Shown piece by piece: positions 45,460 through 59,389 of a stretch of DNA of 64,000 nt. Each line of letters starts with the position of its first letter. The first letter of the stretch is position 1. Source of the stretch: Sphingobacterium corticibacterium (lineage in GTDB: Bacteria; Bacteroidota; Bacteroidia; Sphingobacteriales; Sphingobacteriaceae); assembly GCF_004208525.1 (NCBI RefSeq), contig NZ_SGIT01000002.1, forward strand, positions 1,178,001 to 1,242,000. The letters are read 5' to 3'. The notes beneath the pieces were generated by a model. That model did no database searches. It worked only from the letters and a program-made list of their open reading frames with translations, and had not been told where the DNA came from. Both the position numbers and the translations under genes were made by a program.

Positions 45460-46280
45460 ATGTGGGTGGCAGAAGTATAGACAAAAGGTAACATGAAATA
45501 CCCCCCCAGAAAACGAATTACGAGAACTTTTAGCTGCTTTTGTCTGGATTCCGCACAACAACATGGGCAGGACGACGAGGTACTTTGAGCGGACGGCGCA
45601 CAACATAAGCGGTCTGACGGACAACATAGACGGCGTGACAGGCAACTTTAAGCGGATGATGACCATCAATAGGGCTATGTCGGACAACTTTGCGCATATG
45701 CAGGCTATACCGGCATCACGGAGGCCGTGCAAAAGTGGTTGTGCAGGGATGATCGACGCCCAGCCACGGGCTCTGCAACCATATTCACCCCTTCCTTACA
45801 AACCTGTCGGCCAACAACGCCGGAGAGAACCCCTACCGATACGCTTATACATATCACTGCATTTCCACAGCAGGGCAAGCCGGTCAATCAGTCCTCCAAA
45901 TGCACGCACAGATGCTCCAACATAGCGGTGTATACATCCATACCAACAGACAAGCAGGGGTGAAGCAGCACCCATCACTCCCAAACGCAGCCGGAAGAAC
46001 ATACTCCTGCACGCTCCATCGACCAACAACAACATCCATCACCCCCGCAAGATGTGTAGGAACCCCGTCGTCAGGCCAGAACACACCGACGTCATGACAA
46101 AGTAGTACCTCAAAAAACAAGAAAGCATACTACCGATTATTGTAAAGTCTCAGAACAAACGATTGCACCCCTTATTTATGCTTTTTTTTGCATGATTTTG
46201 CATATTTTGTTCGATTTAGAAAGGTTTTATGCTTAGATTTGTTATTCAGGTTGTAAACAATAAAAATTATTCCTTATTCA
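45460..46280. other. GC-rich region without a recognisable gene, then the nagB promoter
   Basis: From about 45560 to 46096 the sequence is clearly richer in G and C than its surroundings, and beyond 45700 is C/A-biased on the plus strand. The best protein-like stretch is a plus-strand frame from about 45511 to 45690 (ERTAHNISGLTDNIDGVTGN, then FKRMMTINRAMSDNF), after which the frame seems broken. No domain recognised. The end of the region (46184-46241) carries phased TTTTGCAT repeats and a -7 element before nagB. Confidence 0.5.
46186..46241 (+). promoter_or_regulatory. candidate nagB promoter with phased repeats
   Basis: TAGATTTG at 46234-46241 matches the -7 consensus TAnnTTTG; a TTTG at 46206-46209 is a possible -33 element, though the spacing of 24 is long. 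Two TTTTGCAT copies (46186-46193 and 46196-46203), and a third partial one, are spaced ten bases apart, one helical turn, as for a cooperative regulator. Confidence 0.45.
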
Positions 46281-48203
46281 ATGGCAAGATTAAATTTATT
46301 GGAGGAAACTCGTTTTGAACGTGTACCGGTAAAGGTATATGCGAACCAAGACGAGGCCTCGGTGGATGTTGCTAATCGTATAGCTACCATCATTAAAAAA
46401 AAGCAGGAAAAAGGCGAAACGGCAGTGCTAGGTCTGGCTACCGGTGCTACACCTGTTAAAGTGTATAAAGAATTGGTCCGTCTTCATACAGAAGAGGGAT
46501 TAAGCTTTAAAAATGTTGTCACATTCAATTTGGACGAGTATTATCCCATGAAACCTGATGCTCCCCAAAGTTATGTGACCTTCATGAACAAAAATTTGTT
46601 CGACCATATTGATATTCCTAAAGAGAACATCAATATTCCCGATGGAACACTGCCAGAAGAAGCCATACATACCTACTGTGAGGCATATGAGCACAAGATA
46701 TCCAATTTGGGAGGCATCGATATCCAGCTGCTAGGTATCGGGCGGACGGGACATATCGGATTTAATGAGCCTGGATCAGCACCAAACTCAGGAACCCGTT
46801 TGGTCGTGCTGGACGATCTAACGCGTCGAGACGCCTCCCGTGATTTTGGAGGTAAAGAAAACGTACCTACCAAAGCGTTAACGATGGGCGTTGGCACAAT
46901 CTTTAAAGCAAAAGAGATTGTGCTTATGGCTTGGAATGAGAAAAAAGCAGAAATCGTTAAAAAAGCGGTGGAGGGAGAAATATCTTCCGACATTCCGGCA
47001 ACGTATCTTCAACTTTCTGATTCGGTAGAATTTATATTGGATACGGATGCCGCTTCACAATTGACGCGATTCGATTTGCCTTGGTTAGCACACGAGGTTG
47101 TCTGGACGGATACTTTGATAAAGAAAGCGGTGGTGTGGCTATCTCTGAAATTGAATAAAGCCATTCTAAAGTTAACCGATGACGATTATAACAATAACGG
47201 CATGGCCCAATTGGTTACGGAGAAAGGGCCGGCATATAGCATCAATATTAAGATTTTCAACGAACTGCAGCGTACGATTACCGGCTGGCCAGGAGGAAAA
47301 CCCAATGTAGATGATACGAATAGACCGGAAAGGGCAGAGCCGGGACGTAAAAATGTTATCCTGTTCTCTCCTCATCCCGATGACGATGTTATTTCTATGG
47401 GCGGAACATTCATCCGTTTAGCTGATCAAGGGCATAATGTACATGTTGCTTATCAAACTTCAGGCAACACGGCTGTTTGGGACGATGATGTTTTACGATA
47501 TCTGGAATTTGTTCAAGATTTTGCCGTTGCAATTGATGACGACAATGGCGTTACAACAAATATCTACAACGAAGCGAAAGAATTCTTCAAAACAAAACAA
47601 CCTAATCAGGTCGATCCGCAAATTATTCGTACAATTAAGGCGCTGATCCGCAAAGGAGAAGCTATTGCGGGAGCACGTTTTGTGGGGCTTCCAGACAGTA
47701 ACATTCATTTCCAAGATTTACCCTTTTACGATCGTGGTAAATTTTCTAAAGAAGTTTTATATGAAGACGATATCCAGCAAACGATGGAATTGCTTCAAGC
47801 AGTAAAACCGCATCAGGTATTTGCTGCAGGTGATTTTGCAGATCCGCATGGGACACATAGAGTATGTTTTGATATTATATTCGAAGCCTTGAAACGCCTA
47901 TCAAAAACCGAGGAATGGACGAAAGATTGCTGGTTATGGTTGTATCGAGGAGCTTGGCATGAATATCCGATTCATGAAATTGAAATGGCAGTTCCGCTTT
48001 CTCCACAAGAAGTGAAACGGAAGCGTCTCGCTATCTTCAAGCACCAATCCCAGAAAGATGTACCGGTGTTTCCGGGGGATGACCCACGTGAATTCTGGGT
48101 ACGTGCGGAGGATCGTACCAGTGAAACGGCAGAACTATATCATAAACTCGGATTGGCAGACTACGAAGCTATCGAAGCCTTTGTAAGATGGAGATTTGAT
48201 TGA
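46281..48203 (+). CDS. nagB: glucosamine-6-phosphate deaminase fused to a PIG-L/LmbE domain
   Basis: 640 residues. The first 270 are NagB, which converts glucosamine 6-phosphate to fructose 6-phosphate and ammonia (GLATGATPVKVYKEL, FNLDEYYPM, GIGRTGHIGFNEPGS). From about 355 a PIG-L/LmbE deacetylase-like domain follows (LFSPHPDDDVISMGG, and DPHGTH near 522, both zinc-site motifs). This long form is usual in Bacteroidota. The second domain may deacetylate an N-acetylglucosamine derivative, but this is not established. Confidence 0.95.
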   Translation: MARLNLLEETRFERVPVKVYANQDEASVDVANRIATIIKKKQEKGETAVLGLATGATPVKVYKELVRLHTEEGLSFKNVVTFNLDEYYPMKPDAPQSYVTFMNKNLFDHIDIPKENINIPDGTLPEEAIHTYCEAYEHKISNLGGIDIQLLGIGRTGHIGFNEPGSAPNSGTRLVVLDDLTRRDASRDFGGKENVPTKALTMGVGTIFKAKEIVLMAWNEKKAEIVKKAVEGEISSDIPATYLQLSDSVEFILDTDAASQLTRFDLPWLAHEVVWTDTLIKKAVVWLSLKLNKAILKLTDDDYNNNGMAQLVTEKGPAYSINIKIFNELQRTITGWPGGKPNVDDTNRPERAEPGRKNVILFSPHPDDDVISMGGTFIRLADQGHNVHVAYQTSGNTAVWDDDVLRYLEFVQDFAVAIDDDNGVTTNIYNEAKEFFKTKQPNQVDPQIIRTIKALIRKGEAIAGARFVGLPDSNIHFQDLPFYDRGKFSKEVLYEDDIQQTMELLQAVKPHQVFAAGDFADPHGTHRVCFDIIFEALKRLSKTEEWTKDCWLWLYRGAWHEYPIHEIEMAVPLSPQEVKRKRLAIFKHQSQKDVPVFPGDDPREFWVRAEDRTSETAELYHKLGLADYEAIEAFVRWRFD

Positions 48204-49091
48204 TCATAAACAACCAAAAATATGTTCCAACTCTATCAAAATATCCGTTCCTTGCTGGAGCAGAAAGCTATATTTTAAAGAATTAGGAATAAAGCCAAAA
48301 TGCCTTTTAAAGGCAGTGGTAAAATGAGTGGAGTGTTTGTAGCCTGTCATACGGGCTACATCCGACACTCTATGATCGCCTGTAAGAATAAGTTCCTTGG
48401 CATGTTCCATTTTTTTCTCGGTGATATAATTCATTACCGTTTTTCCAAAATACTGCTTAAAGTATTTTTTTAGATATTGCACATTTGTCCCCACTTGTTT
48501 GGCTAACTCGGGAATACTATGATTCTTCGAAAGATCTTCTTCGATAATCTCTTTGGCAAGTAGGATTTTCTCATAATGACCTTTCATCACAATTACATGC
48601 TGTGTATTTTTGTTTTCTACTGCCAGCGATTGTATTTGATGAAATATAATTTCCAAAATAATCAACTCTGAACGCATCTGGTAAAGCAAATCTGTTTCTG
48701 ACAACGAATGGAGTTGCTCAAATAAAAGTCGAAAGCGCGTATCACTCTTTGTCACAAAACCCTTGGCAAATCTCACCGATTCTTCCTGATATTTGTCGTG
48801 AAAAAAGTGGAGACTTTCGGGCATAATCAATACGACAACCAGATGATTACACGCATCTTCGCTTCGTATTTCAATAGTACTGTACGCATCGACATAGTGA
48901 ATAACATTATGTCCTTCCGGTAAAATGCAAGCGTTATGAGACAATGTATAATGAACTATTCGCGAACAATTATGCGAAAGGATATTAATATAACACGCTT
49001 GTTCTGTCTTATAAGAAAATAACGCACTCCCTTTAATATATTGATGTTGAAAGGCGTATTGTGTAACAGTCAGTGCACAACTATTCTCCAT
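48204..49091 (-). CDS. AraC-family transcriptional regulator
   Basis: 295 residues. The N-terminal 180 form an effector/dimer domain of no clear type. The C-terminal 100 hold the two AraC helix-turn-helix units (SIPELAKQVGTNVQYLKKYF and RVSDVARMTGYKHSTHFTTA, then FKRHFGFIPNSLK). The methionine at 49091 (MENSCALTV) is chosen over one 13 codons upstream because the promoter lies at 49118-49148, which leaves no room for the longer start. Its stop abuts that of nagB. A Fur-like box in its leader suggests iron control. Confidence 0.88.
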   Translation of the reverse strand: MENSCALTVTQYAFQHQYIKGSALFSYKTEQACYINILSHNCSRIVHYTLSHNACILPEGHNVIHYVDAYSTIEIRSEDACNHLVVVLIMPESLHFFHDKYQEESVRFAKGFVTKSDTRFRLLFEQLHSLSETDLLYQMRSELIILEIIFHQIQSLAVENKNTQHVIVMKGHYEKILLAKEIIEEDLSKNHSIPELAKQVGTNVQYLKKYFKQYFGKTVMNYITEKKMEHAKELILTGDHRVSDVARMTGYKHSTHFTTAFKRHFGFIPNSLKYSFLLQQGTDILIELEHIFGCL

Positions 49092-49097
49092 TTTATT

Positions 49098-49148
49098 TAG
49101 ATTGATTCTATGCAAAACAAATATACTCATATTTTTATTTTAGGCAAA
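49098..49148 (-). promoter_or_regulatory. promoter of the AraC gene with Fur-like box
   Basis: On the minus strand TTTG (49148-49145) and TATATTTG (49125-49118) are separated by exactly 19 bases, a full match to the Bacteroidota promoter TTTG-N19-TAnnTTTG. Just downstream, TAGA-TTGAT-TCTA (49098-49110, with TT before it) matches the Fur-like box at 44221-44233 in 12 of 13 positions. Confidence 0.65.
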
Positions 49149-49217
49149 TCCGAGACTCCTCTACGTTCAATTTACAATGTGCTGACCGGAGATAACTTCC
49201 AGAAAATAGAAATTCTT

Positions 49218-49225
49218 TATCTTTG
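49218..49225 (+). promoter_or_regulatory. -7 promoter element of the thioredoxin-like gene
   Basis: TATCTTTG matches TAnnTTTG and lies 15 bases upstream of the start codon, so the leader would be very short. No clear -33 element was found. Confidence 0.45.
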
Positions 49226-49239
49226 AAGAAATAAAAAAG

Positions 49240-49920
49240 ATGAAAATGAGAAAATATATAGCATTGCTCCTGTTTACCATACCATCTCTTCTTTTCGCGC
49301 AGATACAAGAAACGAAAGAAGAACTTATCGCACAAGTCAAGGCAAATCCTTCCAGTGTCGAGACACTGAAAACTATACAGCGGGTTGGCGGATATAGCCC
49401 CGATCACAAAGAGCTCCGTACTTTATTCAAAGGTCTGGACAAATCTGTAAGGAAATCAAAAGAGGGTAAACAGTTTAATTACTACCTGAAACGTTTAGAG
49501 AACTCATCGATAGGCAAAAAAGCTCCAGCTATCACCCAGCTTACTCCTGAAGGCGAACCTTTCTCTCTTTCAGATCTTCGTAGCAAATATGTACTAATCG
49601 AATTCTGGGCGTCCTGGTGTCCAGATTGCCGTAGAGAAAACCCTAATCTCGTGAAGACGTATGCGGAATTTAAGGATAAGAATTTTGAGATTCTCGGTGT
49701 TTCTTTTGATCGTAAACTGGAAGATTGGGTTGCTGCTATTGAAAAAGAAAAGTTAACCTGGAAGCATATCTCTGATCTACAGTCTTGGCAGAATGCGGCG
49801 GGGACACTATATGGCGTACGTGCTATTCCACAGAATATTCTCGTGGATCCAGAAGGGATTATTGTAGCTCGAAATATACGCGGTGAGGAATTGAATACGA
49901 AGTTAAGAGAGTTACTTTAA
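49240..49920 (+). CDS. TlpA-like exported thioredoxin-fold protein
   Basis: 226 residues with a signal peptide (ending PSLLFAQ). An N-terminal helical part (about 22-95) is followed by a TlpA/AhpC-type thioredoxin domain: KAPAITQLTPEGEPFSLSDL, the active site WASWCPDCRRENP, and the cis-proline RAIPQNILVDPEG. It should reduce or exchange disulfides in the periplasm, as ResA/TlpA proteins do. It diverges from the AraC gene. Confidence 0.9.
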   Translation: MKMRKYIALLLFTIPSLLFAQIQETKEELIAQVKANPSSVETLKTIQRVGGYSPDHKELRTLFKGLDKSVRKSKEGKQFNYYLKRLENSSIGKKAPAITQLTPEGEPFSLSDLRSKYVLIEFWASWCPDCRRENPNLVKTYAEFKDKNFEILGVSFDRKLEDWVAAIEKEKLTWKHISDLQSWQNAAGTLYGVRAIPQNILVDPEGIIVARNIRGEELNTKLRELL

Positions 49921-49941
49921 GGGCGCAGTAGATGCGCCCTT
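49919..49941. terminator. two-way terminator between the thioredoxin gene and GH97
   Basis: AAGGGCGC (49919-49926) pairs with GCGCCCTT (49934-49941) across a 7-base loop, overlapping the stop codon of the thioredoxin gene. T-rich sequence follows on the plus strand. It lies 5 bases beyond the GH97 stop on the other strand and can serve both genes. Confidence 0.75.
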
Positions 49942-49945
49942 AATT

Positions 49946-54632
<4,687 letters not shown>

Positions 54633-54636
54633 ATTC

Positions 54637-56397
54637 TTAATATTCTATAACCAACATATCCCAATATTGAAGGCTTGGCAAGCTAACCGTCAACGTATTC
54701 CCTTGCTGTTCTACAGGCAACTCAATAGGTGCCCCGGCAGCGATATCCGGCGACGCCATCCATACCTTACGCACCGTTTTGCTTACCGGAATCCGCAAGG
54801 ACACATCGGTCACGGTATTCGGTTCGCGTTGCGTACCATTGCTGTCCCGCCATTCCATGGTACTGGTATTGTTGAAGTTGACAAGATGAACAACATCGCG
54901 GTTACTGAACCGACGCCCGTAACTCGTTATATTTCCTTGGACAGCAGTTCCATTCACTACCGCAACATCGTCGTTTTGTGCTTCGACAGCAGGTTCAAAA
55001 GCCTCTCCACCATCACGCAGCAGGTTCTGATAGCCCACCATAAAATCGTAGTAAGTGATCAGCTTATCTTTAGTTGTTCCCCGCAACTGTAAGTTATTAT
55101 TAGGAAAATACTCGTTCGTGAGATAATGTTCACCGATTTCCAGATGTGCTCCGCCATTGGCAAAGATAACCGCATTGGTGAGCAGGATTCCTGGCTCATT
55201 GACAAATCCGGGTTGATTGGAACGTCCGTAGTTCATATACGCTGCCAACACACTGTTTTTTTCATAACCGCTATACCGATAGTTATCGTGGATAATGCCC
55301 ACGAGATCATTGAATGAATTGAACGGATCCCAAACTTCGGTGTACAGGAAGTCTACATCCGATGTTGCAATCGGACTCTCCTGCCCATATTGTGCGACGG
55401 AGTTCATCACATGGTATTTATCCGGAAATGTAGCAACAGTGGATTCGATAAACGGGCCGTACGCTTGAGCCAGATCCACCTCCTGACCATCATAGTCATA
55501 AACGGTTCCTCGATTGCCCAATTGGTCAATATGAAAGCCATCAAAATCAAATACATCGTATACTTCCTGATGACGTTTATGGAGGTAATTCTGCCATTCC
55601 GTATTCGCAGGGTTCGTCAGATAAATACTACTGCGAAACGGGGCATCGAGTGGGTGTACATCTTTTTCATTCCGGTCAGCATCTTTAAACAGATACCACT
55701 CTTCCCGCACACCGTCACCCGCGGCATTCGATAACGCACCGAACAACAGGTTATAAAACATCGCTTTCATCCCCTTGTCATGTGCTGCCTGGATATAACC
55801 CGCTACGGTAGCTTTGTAGTTGATCCGCCCGATCAAGTCCGGCCAGCTTTCGGCCGGGTTTTCCGGTGTTCCGGCAAGGGGTTTCTGATGATAGTATTTC
55901 CAGTCGTAGAATTGTACGCCATTGATATGAAAACGGCTTAGGTTCTCGATATTCCGTTGAATTATCTCTGGCGATAAGCGCCCGTAACTGGAAACAAAAC
56001 CATATCTCGGAAATTTCGTCCATTCCGATGATACATCAATTGCCATGCTGTATAAAGCTTTTTTCTGTGGATCACTGCTTTTATACACATATATCAAATA
56101 CCCCTTAAAGTCATCCGATGGTGCTGTCCAAGTCCAAGAAGAGCCTGTTAGCTTCTCTTCTTTTAATACCTCTCCGAGATGCGTATAGCACACCGTTAAT
56201 TCCTGTGGATCGATTTTGCTATCCAAGGAGAGTTTTACCTGATCGCCGGGACTATATACTGCCCGATCTTTATGCAGAGCTGCCTTAAAGTAGGTTTCGC
56301 CATACGTAACTGGATCTGCATTGACATCATAATAATCTTTGCAACTTCCCCATAACAGGGTAGTACAAATCAGTAAAGACCAAGGTATTTTCTTCAT
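54637..56397 (-). CDS. GH66 endo-dextranase lipoprotein
   Basis: 586 residues. Lipobox ending SC at about 19, followed by KDYYD, which resembles the surface-export signal of Bacteroidota lipoproteins. The catalytic barrel shows FDGFHIDQLGNRG with the nucleophile Asp and DFLYTEVWDP with the acid/base Glu, as in GH66 dextranases and cycloisomaltooligosaccharide glucanotransferases. The 90-residue insertion domain of the transferases is not obvious, so a dextranase is more likely. It is placed to cut dextran at the cell surface. Confidence 0.9.
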   Translation of the reverse strand: MKKIPWSLLICTTLLWGSCKDYYDVNADPVTYGETYFKAALHKDRAVYSPGDQVKLSLDSKIDPQELTVCYTHLGEVLKEEKLTGSSWTWTAPSDDFKGYLIYVYKSSDPQKKALYSMAIDVSSEWTKFPRYGFVSSYGRLSPEIIQRNIENLSRFHINGVQFYDWKYYHQKPLAGTPENPAESWPDLIGRINYKATVAGYIQAAHDKGMKAMFYNLLFGALSNAAGDGVREEWYLFKDADRNEKDVHPLDAPFRSSIYLTNPANTEWQNYLHKRHQEVYDVFDFDGFHIDQLGNRGTVYDYDGQEVDLAQAYGPFIESTVATFPDKYHVMNSVAQYGQESPIATSDVDFLYTEVWDPFNSFNDLVGIIHDNYRYSGYEKNSVLAAYMNYGRSNQPGFVNEPGILLTNAVIFANGGAHLEIGEHYLTNEYFPNNNLQLRGTTKDKLITYYDFMVGYQNLLRDGGEAFEPAVEAQNDDVAVVNGTAVQGNITSYGRRFSNRDVVHLVNFNNTSTMEWRDSNGTQREPNTVTDVSLRIPVSKTVRKVWMASPDIAAGAPIELPVEQQGNTLTVSLPSLQYWDMLVIEY

Positions 56398-56408
56398 TTT
56401 CTTTCTTC

Positions 56409-57872
56409 CTATTGTTTTTCAATGATTATGGTATGTTTTAACTGATCCAGGGTAATCGTATATGTTCCCGCAGACGCGATCTTCCACTTATTATCCGGAT
56501 TAGAGCCGGGATTACTGAACAGTATATGTTCCACATCACCGGTAGGCTCTATCCCATTGGCCAGAGCCAGGAACCAAGCTCCATTCCAGTCTGCCTGCTT
56601 ATCACAGCTAAATTTTAACTCCCCGGTTTTTAGCGCACCCGTCCATGTAAATTGGTAAGCGGTACTCCCTTTTGCCATGGCTGTTGCATTTTCCACATCC
56701 CATCCGTTTGGTGTTGCATCCCCAACCAGATACATAGTAGCATAAGGTTTGAAGGGTACAATATCGATTTTATTTTCACGCAGATCCAACCTGATTTTGT
56801 ACGTGCCATCCGGTATTTTCCATTTATAGTCCGCTGCGTTCTCACTTTCCGACCAGCTCGCCACCGGTAAATCCGTACCCACTCCCTGTCCGTTGGTTTC
56901 CGGACGCAGGAATACGATGCTCTGATCAAAATCCGGCCGAGTGGCGATCTTGAATTCATCCGATCCGGCATCTGAGCTCAGTGCAGCGTGGTAGTAAAAG
57001 ATAAACGGATCATTGGCATCCTGCACCATCGGCGCAAACTGCCATCCCGTAAAGCCTCCGACAAACCACAGTTCGCTATAGGGAGGCCCTTCTGCTTCTA
57101 CGATGTCTATCGTCCGGGCAATCAGGTTAACCCTAATCTGATATGTTCCTGCTTCCGTGATATGGAACGGCTCATCATACGGATCGTCTTCTGACTCCCT
57201 AAAATACAGGGTATTGTTGTTTTCGCCGCGGTTGTAGGAAGGCGTAAACTGGCCTTCTGTCGTGATAAATTTAAACTCGCCCGGAACTAAATTGCCTTGC
57301 CACATAAAGCCTCCCGGTGTACCCTGCACGGCATTCATGGGTGTTGGGTCATCTGCACTCCATCCATTCGGTGTGGCACTGCCGATCAGGAATAACGTGG
57401 AGCTAACAGGTTTATAGGTCTGCACGGTTATCACTATAGCGTCAGATACCTGCGGAGCTATACCTGCCGCCTGCACATGCGCCGTTACACGGACCTCTAA
57501 CTCCACCGAGCTCCCGGGTTCCACGTCAAAATCATTCAGCAATAAGCTGTTGAGGACGGCCGTCCGATAGGCCAGCATCGTATTTCCCTGGTCGTGGGTA
57601 CTACTGACCGCTTCGTCAAAATTTGTCCCCCTTACCGCCAGCTCAAAAGTATATTTTATCGCAGCATTGGATCCAAAATTCGATCCCGGAGTCCACTGAA
57701 AGGTAATTGCATCGCTTTCCGGTGCGGCCACGTCCAAAACGATTTCCGATTCATCTACGGACAAGGCCAACGGCCCATCGGGATAATCTATACCGCCAAA
57801 ATCTTCTTTACAAGAGCTCAATAACATGGGGATTACCAAACATAAGCTCAGGATATGATATATCTTCTTCAT
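56409..57872 (-). CDS. SusE/SusF-like surface glycan-binding lipoprotein
   Basis: 487 residues. Lipobox PMLLSSC then KEDFG, a surface-export signal. A SusE-type Ig domain comes first (about 25-150, LALSVDESEIVLDVAAPESD), then three starch-binding-module-like repeats (LFLIGSATPNGWSADDPTPM, LWFVGGFTGWQFAPM and MYLVGDATPNGWDVENATAM). The tryptophans of the NGW/TGW motifs are those that stack on sugars. It probably binds dextran outside the cell. The start at 57872 is chosen over one three codons upstream. Confidence 0.9.
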   Translation of the reverse strand: MKKIYHILSLCLVIPMLLSSCKEDFGGIDYPDGPLALSVDESEIVLDVAAPESDAITFQWTPGSNFGSNAAIKYTFELAVRGTNFDEAVSSTHDQGNTMLAYRTAVLNSLLLNDFDVEPGSSVELEVRVTAHVQAAGIAPQVSDAIVITVQTYKPVSSTLFLIGSATPNGWSADDPTPMNAVQGTPGGFMWQGNLVPGEFKFITTEGQFTPSYNRGENNNTLYFRESEDDPYDEPFHITEAGTYQIRVNLIARTIDIVEAEGPPYSELWFVGGFTGWQFAPMVQDANDPFIFYYHAALSSDAGSDEFKIATRPDFDQSIVFLRPETNGQGVGTDLPVASWSESENAADYKWKIPDGTYKIRLDLRENKIDIVPFKPYATMYLVGDATPNGWDVENATAMAKGSTAYQFTWTGALKTGELKFSCDKQADWNGAWFLALANGIEPTGDVEHILFSNPGSNPDNKWKIASAGTYTITLDQLKHTIIIEKQ

Positions 57873-57882
57873 CGTAAACATA

Positions 57883-59370
57883 TTAATAACCGGGATTCTG
57901 TCTCAATTTCGGGTTGGCATCCCGTTCTACTTGTGGAATAGGAAGCAATAGGTGCTTTCTGGCTGCGTTCAGCTTACCGATACTGTGCAGAAAGTCCAAC
58001 GCATACTGTCCGTTATCCCACCGGATCATATCAAACCAACGGTGTCCTTCAAAAGCCAGCTCGATACGCCGCTCTTGACGGATTTTTTCGCGCATGTCAC
58101 TTTGTGACAAATTTTCCAGCTCCTGCTTATTGGTCAAACCCGCACGTTCGCGAACACTATATAACGGCTCTACGGCTTCTCCGGTACGACCAAGCTCGTT
58201 CAGTGCTTCCGCTTTCATGAGCAATACATCGGCATAACGTAACACCACGATATTTGCCGCATTTGTGTTGTAATCCGGTGATACGGACAACGACACCAAA
58301 AATTTCCGGACGTTATATCCTGTAGAAGACATATTGGATTTGTACTGCTTGCCGTCAAACAAAGGCCCCCCTTCATAGAGTACGGTCTTATCTTTGCGCA
58401 AATCACCTTCTTCATATTGGCTGACAAATTCGTCCGTCGGTTGGTTCCAGCCGTAACCGCCACCTACCCAACCAGAATTACGTGGCCCCATATAGGTACT
58501 CAGCCAATTTGCCTGGTTTTCATCATCCCAAAAACCCGCATTTGTAAGCCCATAGTATTGTACTTCAAAGAGAGATTCCGGTGTGTTCTTATTCCTTTTC
58601 TCTCCACCGAAACAATCGCTATAATCAGGATTGAGTACATAGCCGTAATCAGCTACGAGATTACACATCTCGACTGCCTGCTCATATTGTTTCAGCGTTA
58701 GGTATACCTTCGCCAATATCCCTGCGGCCGCTCCTTTTGTTGCACGCCCTTTATCTTCGTCTCCATATTCTTCCCGTCGGGGCAACAGATTGATGGCATC
58801 ATTCAAATCGGGTATAATGACTTCATTATAAATGCGGTTTTTGTCTATCCGTTCCTGGTTCAAATCATCATTTGGTTTCGGGGGGACCAAACTCAACGGC
58901 ACATCGCCAAAAAGTTGTATCAACAGGAAATAATAATGCGCCCGTAGGAACTTTGCCTCACCGATAATCCGGTTTTTAAGGTTCTCGTCAATATCCATAT
59001 CAGGCACATTCTCCAACACCGTGTTGCAATATAATATTCCGGGGTTCGGCCCCCGCCAGAGGTCAACTGCTGCAAAATTGTCTGGGCCGGTAGAAAAGTT
59101 GGCCAACTGTATTGTTTCGATACCATCATCGCCACCGCCAGCACCCACGACACTGTTTCCCGCCATGATATCCAATGACCAGATCCGCATGTTGTATAAT
59201 TTAGGGCGTTGCAAAGGCTGATAGGCGGCATTTACCATCGCCACGGCTGAAGCAGCATCTTTTACCGATTCGGCACTCGGATCTTCAAAAGGTTCTTTAT
59301 CCAAGAAACCCGAGCAGGCACTGAATAGTAAAGGAAAAATTAAAAAAGCCGTATAAAATATCTTGTTCAT
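57883..59370 (-). CDS. susD: SusD/RagB-family nutrient-binding lipoprotein
   Basis: 495 residues. Lipobox LLFSAC, N-terminal FLDKEPFEDPS, the TPR-type helices (FLRAHYYFLLIQLFGDVPL, YSVRERAGL) and the C-terminal signature LLLPIPQVE and NPKLRQNPGY. It forms the lid of the SusC transporter and binds imported oligosaccharides. It ends 19 bases before... susC and susD are separated by 19 bases and are translated from one mRNA. Confidence 0.96.
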   Translation of the reverse strand: MNKIFYTAFLIFPLLFSACSGFLDKEPFEDPSAESVKDAASAVAMVNAAYQPLQRPKLYNMRIWSLDIMAGNSVVGAGGGDDGIETIQLANFSTGPDNFAAVDLWRGPNPGILYCNTVLENVPDMDIDENLKNRIIGEAKFLRAHYYFLLIQLFGDVPLSLVPPKPNDDLNQERIDKNRIYNEVIIPDLNDAINLLPRREEYGDEDKGRATKGAAAGILAKVYLTLKQYEQAVEMCNLVADYGYVLNPDYSDCFGGEKRNKNTPESLFEVQYYGLTNAGFWDDENQANWLSTYMGPRNSGWVGGGYGWNQPTDEFVSQYEEGDLRKDKTVLYEGGPLFDGKQYKSNMSSTGYNVRKFLVSLSVSPDYNTNAANIVVLRYADVLLMKAEALNELGRTGEAVEPLYSVRERAGLTNKQELENLSQSDMREKIRQERRIELAFEGHRWFDMIRWDNGQYALDFLHSIGKLNAARKHLLLPIPQVERDANPKLRQNPGY

Positions 59371-59389
59371 AATCGTTATGCTGAATGTT

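Noticed and set aside
45394..45732. 112-codon minus-strand frame in the debris region
   Set aside because: Only its last 18 residues (the XRE start) make sense; the rest is antisense to a better plus-strand frame.
45563..45925. 120-codon plus-strand frame called as a gene
   Set aside because: The first 40 residues are protein-like but the later part is basic, proline- and serine-rich low-complexity sequence; kept only as a possible remnant.
45884..46120. Cysteine/tryptophan-rich minus-strand frames in the GC-rich stretch
   Set aside because: Composition follows from the skewed bases; no domain, promoter or ribosome site.
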